A DNA stretch of 64,000 nucleotides from Verrucomicrobiota bacterium (GTDB taxonomy: Bacteria > Verrucomicrobiota > Verrucomicrobiia > Limisphaerales > UBA9464). Below, piece after piece: positions 7,568 to 17,250 of this stretch (the first letter of the stretch is position 1; each line of letters begins with the position of its first letter). The notes beneath the pieces are model-generated. The model was not told the origin of the DNA. It did not search any database and saw only the letters and a list, made by a program, of their open reading frames with translations. Location of the stretch: positions 186,001-250,000 of the forward strand of contig CANGKZ010000003.1 in assembly GCA_947454705.1 (NCBI GenBank), in the 5' to 3' direction. The translations under genes and the position numbers were made by a program.

Positions 7568-10405
7568 TCAGGGAACGAGGGTGACCCGGTAGAAGCGGGT
7601 GGAACCATCAGCGCTGAGGGATTCAGATCCCTTCAAGGTTGCTGCCTGGCCGGAGTCGTTTCGCACCGTGGTGACAACCTTCCAGTCAGGTTGATCAAGG
7701 CGGGCGCTAGATTCGAGGCGATAGCGTCCACCAGCAACGGCAGGCCAGCTCACCGTCGCTGCCGCGTTGTTTCCGTTGGACAGCGTCACCTTGACCGGAG
7801 TGATGGTGAACGGATCGGGATCAAATGCATTCGCAATTCCGTTTCCGTTGGAATCGATGGTCTGGCTGTTGAGCAGGGCGCGATTCACTCGGGAAACTCC
7901 ACCGTTGGGGAGACCGAAATCAACACCGCTGTAGAAGCCGGCCTGCGAACTCACCCAACGGATGCGTCCGTCGAGCAATCCATCCAACTGTTCTGCAGGG
8001 AGGTTGGAGTCCGCGAAGTACAATGTGTAGTCGCCGAGGAAGCTCAGGTAGGAATCCATCGCCAGCGCGATGGTCGTTCCGATCTGCAGGTAATCGACAT
8101 ACAACGCCTGCCCGCTTCCGGACCCAGCGAAGACAATCACCCCGTCGGTAGCCGAACCCAAAATCAACTTGCCGATGGATCCGTTCTTCACGAATCCAGC
8201 GGGAGTTGCCCCCAGATTCGCAGAAGGCCAGGAGATGAATGCTTCGGTATTCTCCGGAGCGTTTACTTCAATCGTGGTTCCGGCGAATGATGCCTCTGTC
8301 GGCAACTTGTCAATCGCGATGCCGAGCGTCGAGGTAAGATGATTCGGATTATCCACGCCCCCGTCGGTAAGAGCATCGGAAGCCGCCAGGGTGATTCCCC
8401 GCCCTGCGGTGATTGTCGCGCCGCGGAGCTTGAGAGATTTGGCGCTGATCGAGAGATCGGTTCCGGCCGAAAGCCCAGAGCTCGATCCATCGAACTTCAC
8501 GGAATCGGCGGTAATGTGCACCGCACCGAAAGAGTTCGCAATTTGGCCATAGTTCTGGAAGTCCTTGGCCCAGAAATCAGCTCCGAAGGACGAGTTCGTG
8601 CCTCGGTTGACGTAGACATCAAGCGGCGCGGTTCGATCGGTCGCCAGATCAAGATGTCCATTGATTGAGAAGATTCCGTTATTTGTTACGGTCTTCAAAT
8701 TCGGCATGTTGGTCGCACCGAAGTTGCGAATGCCATTCTGGAAAGTAAGGCTGCCGTTGATGGTCAAATTCTCTGCGTTTGCCTTAAGGCGGTCAGCGAC
8801 AGTGACGGCATCCTCGATCGATACGTTGGTGTTCCCCAGCGTTAAGCTCGTGACCGCCGTGTTGATTGACTCGCTGTCGAGAGTTGATGCGACCATCAGC
8901 ACGTGAAACGCGGTCTCATAGTGCTTGGTATCCACGGCGCCGGTGTCGACGTTGGTCACTGCGAGGTCGAAGGAGTTGGTGAAGACGGTGCTATACGCGG
9001 TCACACGTCCAGAAGCAAAGCGGGTCACGCTGTCCCCGGTGAGGGATTCCAACTTGAGCGAGTCTCCCTTAGAGGTGAGGTCGTAGTTCACGTAAGGTGC
9101 ATCCACGGCGATTCCCTTGGAACCTTTGTAATCTTTGGCTGTTACGGTCACCAAGCTCATGCTCTGAATCTTAGCACGGGTCAGATCGAGCTTGTCGGCG
9201 ACCACTTCCAAGCGACCTGCGAGGTTGGTCAGATTAACCAAACCGGAATTAGCGGATGGAGGCACTTGGCCAAAGACCTGCGCTTGATACCCGGCGTAGT
9301 TTGCCGAGACGACTGTGTTCGAGTAGGCGCTGCCGTTGGTAAACGCAGGCGAAAAGAACGCTTTGAACATGTTCGTGGATATGAACGCATTCGAAGAAGC
9401 GCCGCCCTGACCGGACCATTCGAGATCAAAACTACCGGGACGGTAGGTTGCTTGGGTCACCAAGTTGGTAATCAGGAAGAAGTTCGTGTCCGAAGCAAGC
9501 GTGTCCGTCAGAACAAGCTGCTTGGAGACCCGCTGCCCATTCAGAATGTTGGTCTCACTTCCGGAGAACTTGACCGAAACCGTCTTGAAGGAATTTGCGG
9601 GGTCGGGTCCGTTGACGAACGAAACGTCAGTAATAACATTCGTGGAACCGCTCAGAACAAAGACCGCTTGAATGACCTGATTCGTAGGATCGGCGGCATC
9701 ACCAACAAACTGCTGGTAGACCCACGACCTCGGAGAGTTTAGCTGCAGCTGAGTCGTGATTGCGCGTGGCGTGTTAACCCGGTACTGCGGGGAACGAACC
9801 GTGGCGCGGTTTCCTGCAAGAGACAGCAGGGTGCTGACAGTGATCGAGTTGGTTCCAACTCCCCAGTGCAGATCGCTGACGCCGGTGGCGGGAAAGTAGT
9901 TCGTCGGAGTGGTAAAGCCCGAACTGGGAGTTCCACGACCGAGATCAATAACTCCCCGGTGCAGATCCACATTCTGGCCGGAAATTCGGACCAGTCCCGA
10001 TTGGCTTCCAGTGATCGTTCCCTGGTTGAGAATATTGGTTGCGCTGAGGATAACGTAGGGCTGGCCTGTGATCGATGCGCCAGCTTGGTTGTCAATGACC
10101 GCGGCAGGTTTGCGGATTCCAGTATCTCCGTTGATGTACTCAAGGCGAAAGCCCGAGTTCACGCTAAAAAAGGAGGAGGGCTGCCCAATGAGTTGGCCTC
10201 GGTTCGTGAAGTAAAGTGTGTTCTGAGTCTCAAATGGAACTTCAGTAAACACTCTGAAGAAGTTCTCATTCACGAACACAGAATCATCGATGTTCGGGGG
10301 CAGTGCGGTGGAATAAGGCGCGTTGTTGACGAACGCCATAGCGGGCATCGCTCCAAAGCCGATCGCAGCCAGCACTCCAGCCAATCGTGCGGAAATCCGT
10401 TTCAT
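7568..10405 (-). CDS. large exported protein, probable beta-helix/adhesin type
   Basis: 945 aa from the ATG at 10405, which has an AGGA about 9 bases upstream; an in-frame ATG three codons earlier (10414) is possible. Signal peptide ends near MPAMAF. The body is rich in Asn, Thr, Ser and Gly, with short repeating strand-turn patterns such as NILNQGTITGSQSGLVRISG, as in right-handed beta-helix and filamentous-haemagglutinin-like surface proteins. No catalytic motif was recognised. The C-terminus (YRLESSARLDQPDW ... RFYRVTLVP) is the tail shared with other exported proteins in the window. It lies in the secretin operon, 24 bases from the subtilase gene. Adhesin or surface-layer component is a guess. 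Confidence 0.75.
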   Translation of the reverse strand: MKRISARLAGVLAAIGFGAMPAMAFVNNAPYSTALPPNIDDSVFVNENFFRVFTEVPFETQNTLYFTNRGQLIGQPSSFFSVNSGFRLEYINGDTGIRKPAAVIDNQAGASITGQPYVILSATNILNQGTITGSQSGLVRISGQNVDLHRGVIDLGRGTPSSGFTTPTNYFPATGVSDLHWGVGTNSITVSTLLSLAGNRATVRSPQYRVNTPRAITTQLQLNSPRSWVYQQFVGDAADPTNQVIQAVFVLSGSTNVITDVSFVNGPDPANSFKTVSVKFSGSETNILNGQRVSKQLVLTDTLASDTNFFLITNLVTQATYRPGSFDLEWSGQGGASSNAFISTNMFKAFFSPAFTNGSAYSNTVVSANYAGYQAQVFGQVPPSANSGLVNLTNLAGRLEVVADKLDLTRAKIQSMSLVTVTAKDYKGSKGIAVDAPYVNYDLTSKGDSLKLESLTGDSVTRFASGRVTAYSTVFTNSFDLAVTNVDTGAVDTKHYETAFHVLMVASTLDSESINTAVTSLTLGNTNVSIEDAVTVADRLKANAENLTINGSLTFQNGIRNFGATNMPNLKTVTNNGIFSINGHLDLATDRTAPLDVYVNRGTNSSFGADFWAKDFQNYGQIANSFGAVHITADSVKFDGSSSGLSAGTDLSISAKSLKLRGATITAGRGITLAASDALTDGGVDNPNHLTSTLGIAIDKLPTEASFAGTTIEVNAPENTEAFISWPSANLGATPAGFVKNGSIGKLILGSATDGVIVFAGSGSGQALYVDYLQIGTTIALAMDSYLSFLGDYTLYFADSNLPAEQLDGLLDGRIRWVSSQAGFYSGVDFGLPNGGVSRVNRALLNSQTIDSNGNGIANAFDPDPFTITPVKVTLSNGNNAAATVSWPAVAGGRYRLESSARLDQPDWKVVTTVRNDSGQAATLKGSESLSADGSTRFYRVTLVP

Positions 10406-10438
10406 GTTGATCATCCTGTGGCGAGAAGTTGTTTTCGT

Positions 10439-11974
10439 TTAGCGCGAACGGAGAACCTGAGCCTCAAGAGCGCGGATCGAAGCCCCATCCGGATACGCGA
10501 TAATCGCGTTCGTCGAACCATCGAAGGATCCAAAGCTGATATCCAATGTCCCCTGATCCTCAGTTGTACCAACCCCATCGTCGTTTAGATAGAACCGGCC
10601 GACTTTGGAAAATGAAAACTCATTGCCGGTGTTAATAATACCGGGTCCCTGTTGTTCACCGGCGCCACCAACCCGGTTGACGGCTGAATTGTTAACATAG
10701 CCGTCCCCAGTGGTGGCGTGGGCATAGGTAAGGGGGATGTGGTTCACCGTGCCGATATCCGTAGCCGAGAAGATGAAGTCTGGCCGAGTAATCGAACGGG
10801 AAAGTTTCTGTGAACGAATGACTCCATTCGTGATATAGCGATCGGTCCAAGTAACCGCGTACGGACGTGTGGTGGAGGCCAGAACCGAATCCCAGCCAAT
10901 CCGCGCGAAGGTGACCTTTCCGATTCCGGGGCGGAGCGCTGTCCCAACAAATGTAGTGGAGTTCGTCGTTCCAACCGTTGTGGTAGTACCAGTTGTGGTC
11001 GTGTTGGTTCCACCAGTGCTGACGATCACCGACCACGGGGAACTGCTTGAGCCACCCCCAACAGCGACTTGGTAGGTTGGCGTCCAAGTTTCATCGGCGG
11101 TAGATCCGCCAGAGGATCCGGTGCTGGTACCCGGGGTTCCGACCGGCAGTCCGGTGATTGAACCTCCGACCACATCGGGAAGGACGGTCTCCACAGCGTA
11201 GTTTTTGGATCGGTAAAGGTATTTGATCGCTGCAACCTCTTCGCGAGTGATGTTCGGGAAGTAAGTCCCGGGTGCACCCGCAAGAATTCCACCTTGGGCA
11301 GCGATTCCTTGAAACGCCTGCCAGAAGTAGGCAGCCGTGGTGAAGGCAGGTGCCGCCGCATCCATCGGGTAGTTTACTGTCGTGTAGTTGTCACCCGGGA
11401 GATACCGCTGAACTTGGTAGGTGAATTGCGTTCCGTTGATAAATGCGGTTTGGTGCCAAGTTTCAGGGTCGTAGTTCAGATTGAGAACCGAGAAATGTTG
11501 GATGTTTGCCGGATCTGTAAAAAATTGCCGAATCGACCAGACCCAGCGTTCAGGCGCCCCAACACCGATCCGTTCGAGGAGGTATGAGAGTGCAACAGTC
11601 TTGACGTCAATTAGACCGAGTGCGCTCGCGGTGTTGTTATGGCGGAGTGTGTAGGTCGGGTATTCGGCAAGATCGTCGCTCATCGCATCAGCGTTGGTGA
11701 TGCTGTTGAGCACCTTAATCGCGGATTCGACAGCTGCCACGCCGTTAGAGCCAAAGTAAGTGAGAAAGGAGTCGTCGAAGGCGTAGGTCAGTACAGGAAC
11801 GTTCCAACGATAGCCGTCGCCGAGGTACATCGGTCCACCGGTTTCTCCGGCCTGATATCCAATCGAGCCGGTCATCCAAGTCGCCTTGGAACCGAGGATT
11901 GAGAATGCCTTGGCCTGGTGAACGGGTGTCAGCAGGACCGCAGCCACCAACATTGCAAAAAGAGAACGCAACAT
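10439..11974 (-). CDS. exported protein with a matrixin-like pattern lacking HExxH
   Basis: 511 aa with a signal peptide (LLTPVHQAKAF). The first 300 residues follow the order of M10/matrixin metallopeptidases: VLTYAFDDSFLTYFG with GVAAVESAIKVLNSI resembles the opening strand and helix, and ITREEVAAIKYLYRS resembles the C-terminal 'DD..gI..lYG' helix. No HExxH zinc motif is present, so peptidase activity is not expected. The second half is a Gly/Ser/Thr-rich segment followed by a beta-rich domain, and the protein does not end in the shared FYR tail. It sits 6 bases downstream of the propeller gene in the secretin operon. The matrixin relation is an inference from pattern; the safe call is an exported protein of unknown function. 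Confidence 0.7.
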   Translation of the reverse strand: MLRSLFAMLVAAVLLTPVHQAKAFSILGSKATWMTGSIGYQAGETGGPMYLGDGYRWNVPVLTYAFDDSFLTYFGSNGVAAVESAIKVLNSITNADAMSDDLAEYPTYTLRHNNTASALGLIDVKTVALSYLLERIGVGAPERWVWSIRQFFTDPANIQHFSVLNLNYDPETWHQTAFINGTQFTYQVQRYLPGDNYTTVNYPMDAAAPAFTTAAYFWQAFQGIAAQGGILAGAPGTYFPNITREEVAAIKYLYRSKNYAVETVLPDVVGGSITGLPVGTPGTSTGSSGGSTADETWTPTYQVAVGGGSSSSPWSVIVSTGGTNTTTTGTTTTVGTTNSTTFVGTALRPGIGKVTFARIGWDSVLASTTRPYAVTWTDRYITNGVIRSQKLSRSITRPDFIFSATDIGTVNHIPLTYAHATTGDGYVNNSAVNRVGGAGEQQGPGIINTGNEFSFSKVGRFYLNDDGVGTTEDQGTLDISFGSFDGSTNAIIAYPDGASIRALEAQVLRSR

Positions 11975-11980
11975 AGTCTT

Positions 11981-13480
11981 TTAGGGCAGGCGGACGATGC
12001 GGAAGAACGAGCTGACTGAGTCGAGGGGAACGACCACCGAATCCGAGTTACCAGTCGCGGTGCGACTCGAGCCATCGGCATTCCAGTCGTTCAAGTTTGC
12101 GGAGCGCTGCACCTGGTAGCGTCCGCCAATTTCGGTGTTCCAGCCGAGGCGAGCGCCGGCCGGTGTGATTTCCAACGTGGATTGCAAGGCGACGATGGAA
12201 GCGGGCTTTGCGAATTTCCGCGCAATAACATCAAATCCGCTGTTGAGAGACTGGAACGATGTCCATGCGGCAACAAATCGATTTGACCCGTCGGAGGCCA
12301 CTGCGGATTCCTTCTGCTGGCTGACAACCGTCTGATTGAGCCCGAATTCGTCATCGGCGACTTCGCCGGTGGTTGCAAGGAAGCGACCGAAGACACCTTC
12401 GCGATACCCGTCCTGGTTCAAACTAGTCCAGGTGGCGAGCACAGTGTCACCAGCCACCGCGATGCGGGGGTTGGTTTGATTGGAGTGACGGTAGGCGTTG
12501 ATCCGTTCCGGCATTCTCTGAGCGACTCCGGACAAGTCATAGGACCCAGCCACGATGTCCCATCCGTTTGCCATATCCTCAGCGTCGAATTCCGCCCAAG
12601 CGGCAGCGAAGCCGCCGGTTGGCAAAGCCGCAAGGTTCGGCGTGGAACAGATATTGGTACCGGCGTTGAGGCGAATCTCCCCAGAAAGCGGGAAGCCGGA
12701 TGGACTAAAGACGCGGGCGTAGACGTCCGCCGAACGGTCAAAACGCTGGTTTTCTCCCACCCAAGCCACGGTAAAGCCACCGTCGGTCGTCGCCGTAATC
12801 GCAGGATTACGCTGATTTCCTTCTGTTGTGATATTGGCAACGAAAGGAGTGCCGGTCTTTTGTCCAGTCGCAGTCAGCTTCTGGACGAGAATTCCGGAGA
12901 GGTCACCATCTTGACCAACATTTGCCCATGCCACCACAACGCTCCCGTCGGTCAAACGAGCGAGTTTGGGGGTTTGATTCTGGGTAGAACCACCCGCAAC
13001 GATTTCCACATCGCTCGCAACAAAGGAGGGCGATGTGGTGGTCATCGGGCGCATGAAGCGCGCGTAGATTCCGGGCCGGCCGAGAGGGCCCGCTTGCCAG
13101 GCGAAGACCGCACCGCCATCCGCAAGCAGCGCCACATCGGGCGCTTCGTTGATGAAGGTGGAGTTGGAGTTAACCCAGAATGCAGGCAGCGACCCGGAGA
13201 GTGTTTTGCCAATTCGGCGAGCCCGGATACCGGCTCCATCACCGTTGCCGGCGCTGTCTTGCCAGACCAGGAATCCACCGTCGGTCGAGAATGCAATCGC
13301 CGGAGCGGTTTGATCTCCTGCCATCGGGCCGGTCGGAAGGTATTCGCCTCCGTCAGGAAGGAAACTGGTGGTAGCTCCCGCCACCCAGCTAACCATCCCT
13401 ACGGCCATGATCGAGGCCAGGATACGGAGCGACTTGCTCCCATCCGGGTTGATGCGGTTTAATGGCATAGTCAATTTCAT
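11981..13480 (-). CDS. exported propeller-like protein with FYR-type tail
   Basis: 499 aa from the ATG at 13480 (MKLTMPLNR); the frame is open 14 codons further upstream but that start would lack a normal leader. A hydrophobic signal (ILASIMAVGMVSWVAGA) is followed by about six repeats of roughly 55-65 residues with the pattern 'P.iA...DGGF.VaW' and 'I.aR', for example TTDGGFTVAWVGENQ and LTDGSVVVAWANVGQDGD. This suggests a beta-propeller. The last 55 residues (YQVQRSANLNDW ... SFFRIVRLP) are the shared tail. No enzyme motif seen. It is the first gene after the secretin, 91 bases downstream. Confidence 0.75.
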   Translation of the reverse strand: MKLTMPLNRINPDGSKSLRILASIMAVGMVSWVAGATTSFLPDGGEYLPTGPMAGDQTAPAIAFSTDGGFLVWQDSAGNGDGAGIRARRIGKTLSGSLPAFWVNSNSTFINEAPDVALLADGGAVFAWQAGPLGRPGIYARFMRPMTTTSPSFVASDVEIVAGGSTQNQTPKLARLTDGSVVVAWANVGQDGDLSGILVQKLTATGQKTGTPFVANITTEGNQRNPAITATTDGGFTVAWVGENQRFDRSADVYARVFSPSGFPLSGEIRLNAGTNICSTPNLAALPTGGFAAAWAEFDAEDMANGWDIVAGSYDLSGVAQRMPERINAYRHSNQTNPRIAVAGDTVLATWTSLNQDGYREGVFGRFLATTGEVADDEFGLNQTVVSQQKESAVASDGSNRFVAAWTSFQSLNSGFDVIARKFAKPASIVALQSTLEITPAGARLGWNTEIGGRYQVQRSANLNDWNADGSSRTATGNSDSVVVPLDSVSSFFRIVRLP

Positions 13481-13571
13481 CCCGTCGTTGTCGTCCGCCA
13501 CACCTGAGAGTGGGGCGGACAACCTACTTGTTCTGGGAATCTGGAGTTCTCTGCTAATTCAGTTCCGACGA

Positions 13572-16388
13572 TTATCGTGCAGGGGCCGCAGTGGGCGGAA
13601 CGGCAGCAGGGTCGTAGGGCAGATTGTTGGGATCGTGCACAGGGCGACCAGCCGGATCGAGGATGCGAGCCGTGACGAAGATCATGAGGTTCTTCTTGGT
13701 GCTGGAGGAAGCCTCGCTGCGGAACAAACGTCCGACGAGCGGGATATCACCCAAGACCGGGATCTTGTCTTTGATCTTGTTCTCTTCCTCGGCGATCAGG
13801 CCGCCAATCGCGATGGTCTGACCATCCCAGATGGTAGCTGAAGTCGTGACGGTGCGCACGCGGAGGTGAGGGAGCGGAAGAACCGCACGGATCGGGAGAG
13901 CGACGGTGTTACCGACGAACGCCTGCGACTGCGGAACGAATTGTCCGGGATCATCATAACCGAGGAATTCGGTCAGGGACGGGATGATGGTCAGCTGGAT
14001 GGACATCTCGTCCGAGGAGACGTAAGGAATGACGTCCAACGCCGGACCGAACGGGAAGGTCGTGGTGCTGTAGTTCTGGGTCTGGGTGCCTGCGCCGCCG
14101 GTTTGACCGACGCCGCCGACTCCAGTGGTGCCACCGCCGCCACCGCCAACCTGGCCACCGTTTTGGAGGCCGATGACAACCGTCTTCACATCGGCAACTT
14201 CAATGTGAGTTTGACGACCGCTGTGAGTGATCACTTTCGGTGCGGAGAGCAAGTTGACGCCATCGCGCTGATCGAGCGCGTTGATCACCGCTCGGAACTG
14301 AGGATCGGTGAGGATACCAGTGATGGTTGCAACCGCAGGAATCGGGTTCTGGCTGCCATCGATGTTGCGAACGCCAGCGCTGATATTCTGATCCGTTGCG
14401 GCAGGAGAGACCGCCGTGGTGGCACCGGTCAGAGGATCGGTAGCACCAGGGAAAGTACCAGCGGGGTTGGCCGAGGTGGCAGCTCCCGTGTAGGTCGGCG
14501 CAGTACCACCATTAAGACCCACTTTTCCACCGCCCATCAGGAAGTTCCCGAGGAGCCATTTGAATCCGAGCGCCTTGCTGTCGTTTTGGCTGGTCTCGGC
14601 AAACTTCGCTTCCACTTCAACTTGGGGAGGAGCGATATTGAGGGCTTGGATCGCCTTCTCGATGATGTCGAGGTCAGAGAGCGTGGCACGAACAAACAAG
14701 ACACCGGCGCGATCGTTGAAGAAGATTGCCTTGGTATCAGCATTCGGGTCGGTCTGACCGAACTGGCCGCCGCCGAATCCGCCGCCGCCGCCGAATCCAC
14801 CGCCGCCACCGAAACCACCAGCGCCACCTGCACCGCCGAGTCCCGGAACAGCAACCTGCGGGAAGCTAACACCAGCGGCCTGGAAGAACTGACGGACCAT
14901 GACCTGAACGGAGGCCATCAGGTTCGTACGGGTCACGCCAGTGATACCAGCGCCACCCTGGCCGCCCTGGGCGCCACCGCCGCCGCCGCCACCCTGACCG
15001 CCCTGGGTGCTGCCGGTAACAGAAACGCGGGGTACCGCGAAGACGCCCTGGCCGTTCTGACCGCCTTGGCCACCGCCGCCGCCGCCACCACCACCGCCGC
15101 CGCCACCCTGACCACCCGAGGTGCTCTGGAAGCTGTCGACGATCGAGATACCAGTGACGCTTTCGAGACCCTGCATGAAGGTGTTCGGGTCAACGCGGAA
15201 AGTACGGGCGTGAAGCTGAACTGCTTCAGGAAGCCGCTGGGTGAAGACCACGGCGTAGTCTTCGATGGAGACCTTGATGGGCTTCTCAGCAACCTTGGTG
15301 ATTGCATCGAGTGCGTCCTGCAGGCGGACGTTGTGAAGACCCGGGGTCAAACGGATAACCACGTTGTTGAGGTCCAGAGGTTCAGCTGCAGCCGACTGAA
15401 CAGGCTGACCGGTGGTCGGATCGAGAGTCTGCGGTCCCTGGGTGTTCGGGACGTCGATGCTGGAGCTGATGAGGAAGTTGATTCCGCGGCGCTCCGGGTC
15501 ACGGGCCTTGGCCTGCTCTTCGAGGAACTTCACCACTTCGCTCAGCGGGAGACCTTCAAACTTTACGTCGTTGAGGACGATGCGATCCAGCTTGCTGGCG
15601 ATGACCTGACGGCCGCCACCGGTGTGGATCAAATTGGTCTTGGTCCAAGGATTGGCGATCGGGAGGTTGTTCTTGGGAACTTCCCAAGCCTGTTCGACTT
15701 CAACGATGCGATCCTTGGAGGTGAGCGCCTGGGTCTTGGCGGCGCGGGAGAAACGGGCCTCACGGATGAGGTTCAGGTAGTAGTAGGCGCCCTGATTCTC
15801 GGGGTGCTCCTTGACGGCCTTCTGGAGAATTTCCTCGGCTTCGTCGAGCTTGCCCATCTGGAAGAGGACCACGGCGTCCTGAACCGAGGTGGCAATCTTA
15901 ACCAAATTGGTCTTGTGATCGGCGGCGCGCTCCAAGATGGCGGGCGTCGGCAACTTGCCCTGGAGGTCGGCGAGGCGCTTGTCGTTGTCCGCCTTGAACG
16001 AGCGGGCGACGGAGTTCGCCGGATTGACCTTCAGCGCACGGGAGACTTGCACGTCGGCCTCGCGGACATCGCCTTCGCGTTGAGCAGCGATGGCCAGCTG
16101 GAGGCGGACGGCGGAGAGACCTTCGCCAGCGGCGCGGCGTTCAGCCTGGACGCTGGAACCGAGGACCTCCGTCAGCGCCCAAGCATCTTCGTATTGTTTC
16201 GCGGCGGAACGCAGATCTTTCTGGGAAACGGCCACCTGCGCGCCTTCCAGATACCGGCGAAGGAGGATTGCCTTTTCCTGGCGCCGGATCGCTTCTTCTT
16301 CAGCGACTTGACTCGGGGCTTGCGCCATCACGCCCTGAACTGAGGCGCATAGGAGCAACACGCGGAGGAGGTTGGACACTTTGGTCAT
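13572..16388 (-). CDS. secretin, Amuc_1098-like type IV pilus/T2SS outer-membrane channel
   Basis: 938 aa. Secretins form the ring-shaped outer-membrane pore of type II secretion and type IV pilus systems. A signal peptide (ending GVMAQA) is followed by a TPR-like helical region (about 40-240; AEEILQKAVKEHPENQGAYYY is its clearest helix pair), secretin N-domains (about 270-420; GLPLSEVVKFLEEQ), and the secretin core with the signature VLGDIPLVGRLF near residue 890. Three or four glycine-rich insertions interrupt the N-domain/core region, one with a run of more than ten Gly. Gene order and the TPR leader match the Amuc_1098 family of Akkermansia. Followed by four exported-protein genes on the same strand. 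Confidence 0.93.
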   Translation of the reverse strand: MTKVSNLLRVLLLCASVQGVMAQAPSQVAEEEAIRRQEKAILLRRYLEGAQVAVSQKDLRSAAKQYEDAWALTEVLGSSVQAERRAAGEGLSAVRLQLAIAAQREGDVREADVQVSRALKVNPANSVARSFKADNDKRLADLQGKLPTPAILERAADHKTNLVKIATSVQDAVVLFQMGKLDEAEEILQKAVKEHPENQGAYYYLNLIREARFSRAAKTQALTSKDRIVEVEQAWEVPKNNLPIANPWTKTNLIHTGGGRQVIASKLDRIVLNDVKFEGLPLSEVVKFLEEQAKARDPERRGINFLISSSIDVPNTQGPQTLDPTTGQPVQSAAAEPLDLNNVVIRLTPGLHNVRLQDALDAITKVAEKPIKVSIEDYAVVFTQRLPEAVQLHARTFRVDPNTFMQGLESVTGISIVDSFQSTSGGQGGGGGGGGGGGGGQGGQNGQGVFAVPRVSVTGSTQGGQGGGGGGGAQGGQGGAGITGVTRTNLMASVQVMVRQFFQAAGVSFPQVAVPGLGGAGGAGGFGGGGGFGGGGGFGGGQFGQTDPNADTKAIFFNDRAGVLFVRATLSDLDIIEKAIQALNIAPPQVEVEAKFAETSQNDSKALGFKWLLGNFLMGGGKVGLNGGTAPTYTGAATSANPAGTFPGATDPLTGATTAVSPAATDQNISAGVRNIDGSQNPIPAVATITGILTDPQFRAVINALDQRDGVNLLSAPKVITHSGRQTHIEVADVKTVVIGLQNGGQVGGGGGGTTGVGGVGQTGGAGTQTQNYSTTTFPFGPALDVIPYVSSDEMSIQLTIIPSLTEFLGYDDPGQFVPQSQAFVGNTVALPIRAVLPLPHLRVRTVTTSATIWDGQTIAIGGLIAEEENKIKDKIPVLGDIPLVGRLFRSEASSSTKKNLMIFVTARILDPAGRPVHDPNNLPYDPAAVPPTAAPAR

Positions 16389-16443
16389 GGGGATCTTCTC
16401 GGTTGGGACTCGGAAAACGGGTGGAACAGGCGTCGGGGACGAA

Positions 16444-17247
16444 TCAGGGGACGGTGGAGAGCTTGATGGTGGTGCGGACTCGGTTGGGGGCCGAGACTAC
16501 AATCTCGTCTTTTGCTATGGCAACAATCTTGTAAGTGGCACCGGACAAAACAATGGTCTCATCGACTCGCTTGCGGGCCCAATTGCGATTTTCGATGGGA
16601 TAGGTGAGATCAGCAGCAAACGCCATGCCCTTTGTGAAGACTTTTTCTTTGGTCAAGGAGGCGCGGTCGCCTCCTTCAATCAGTTCGATCACAACTTCAG
16701 TCGGATTGTCTTTGGGACCATGAACCTCACGGAGAATGAAAAGATCATTCTTCGTTCCTTCAGTAAGTGAAACCACCGTCGGACGGCGCTTATCGGCCTT
16801 GCGTTCGTAGTCGCGGGTGATGCTGAACTGGTAGCGATACGGCTCGGCGGTTCCAGCAACAGCGGCGAATGAAATCGAAAGATTCAGCGGCTGAGTTCCG
16901 ACCAGATTGAGACCGCGGGTTCCGGAGCCCGGACGATCGCCGGCCGGGGTAATCGTTCCATCGGCTTTGTAAACCCAGGTATTCGGGTTAAAGGTTTTGT
17001 GCTCACCGGACAGTTGAACAGAAGCAGGTGCGGAGAGGCGTTCGAGGGAAGCAATGCCGGCGGCGAGATCCACAGGCTTCGCTTCGCCCTGCTTTCCGGT
17101 GACGCGCTTGTTGAGCTGTTCGTCCAAGCGACCACGCTCGCTGCTGGCGGCCTGGGTCAGGAACAACGCCATGGCAGCCACGCCCAAGAGGACAACCCCC
17201 AGGACGATCTTCTCGTAATGCGCTTTGAGCTTATTGAGGAATTGCAT
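16444..17247 (-). CDS. Amuc_1099-like pilus-system inner-membrane protein
   Basis: 267 aa. One N-terminal membrane segment (about 14-32, IVLGVVLLGVAAMALFLTQ) after a short basic cytoplasmic start, then a mostly beta periplasmic part. Identification rests mainly on position, between an Amuc_1100-like gene and the secretin, and on size and topology; in Akkermansia the equivalent is Amuc_1099. A PilP-like or GspC-like adaptor linking inner membrane and secretin is a reasonable role, but no PilP motif is clear. Its ATG lies 3 bases after the upstream stop, so translation is probably coupled. Confidence 0.75.
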   Translation of the reverse strand: MQFLNKLKAHYEKIVLGVVLLGVAAMALFLTQAASSERGRLDEQLNKRVTGKQGEAKPVDLAAGIASLERLSAPASVQLSGEHKTFNPNTWVYKADGTITPAGDRPGSGTRGLNLVGTQPLNLSISFAAVAGTAEPYRYQFSITRDYERKADKRRPTVVSLTEGTKNDLFILREVHGPKDNPTEVVIELIEGGDRASLTKEKVFTKGMAFAADLTYPIENRNWARKRVDETIVLSGATYKIVAIAKDEIVVSAPNRVRTTIKLSTVP

Positions 17248-17250
17248 GCT

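Noticed and set aside
13866-16343. Open frame of about 825 codons opposite the secretin
   Set aside because: Shadow of the secretin; the Gly-rich blocks read as Thr/Ala strings on this strand. No recognisable domain.
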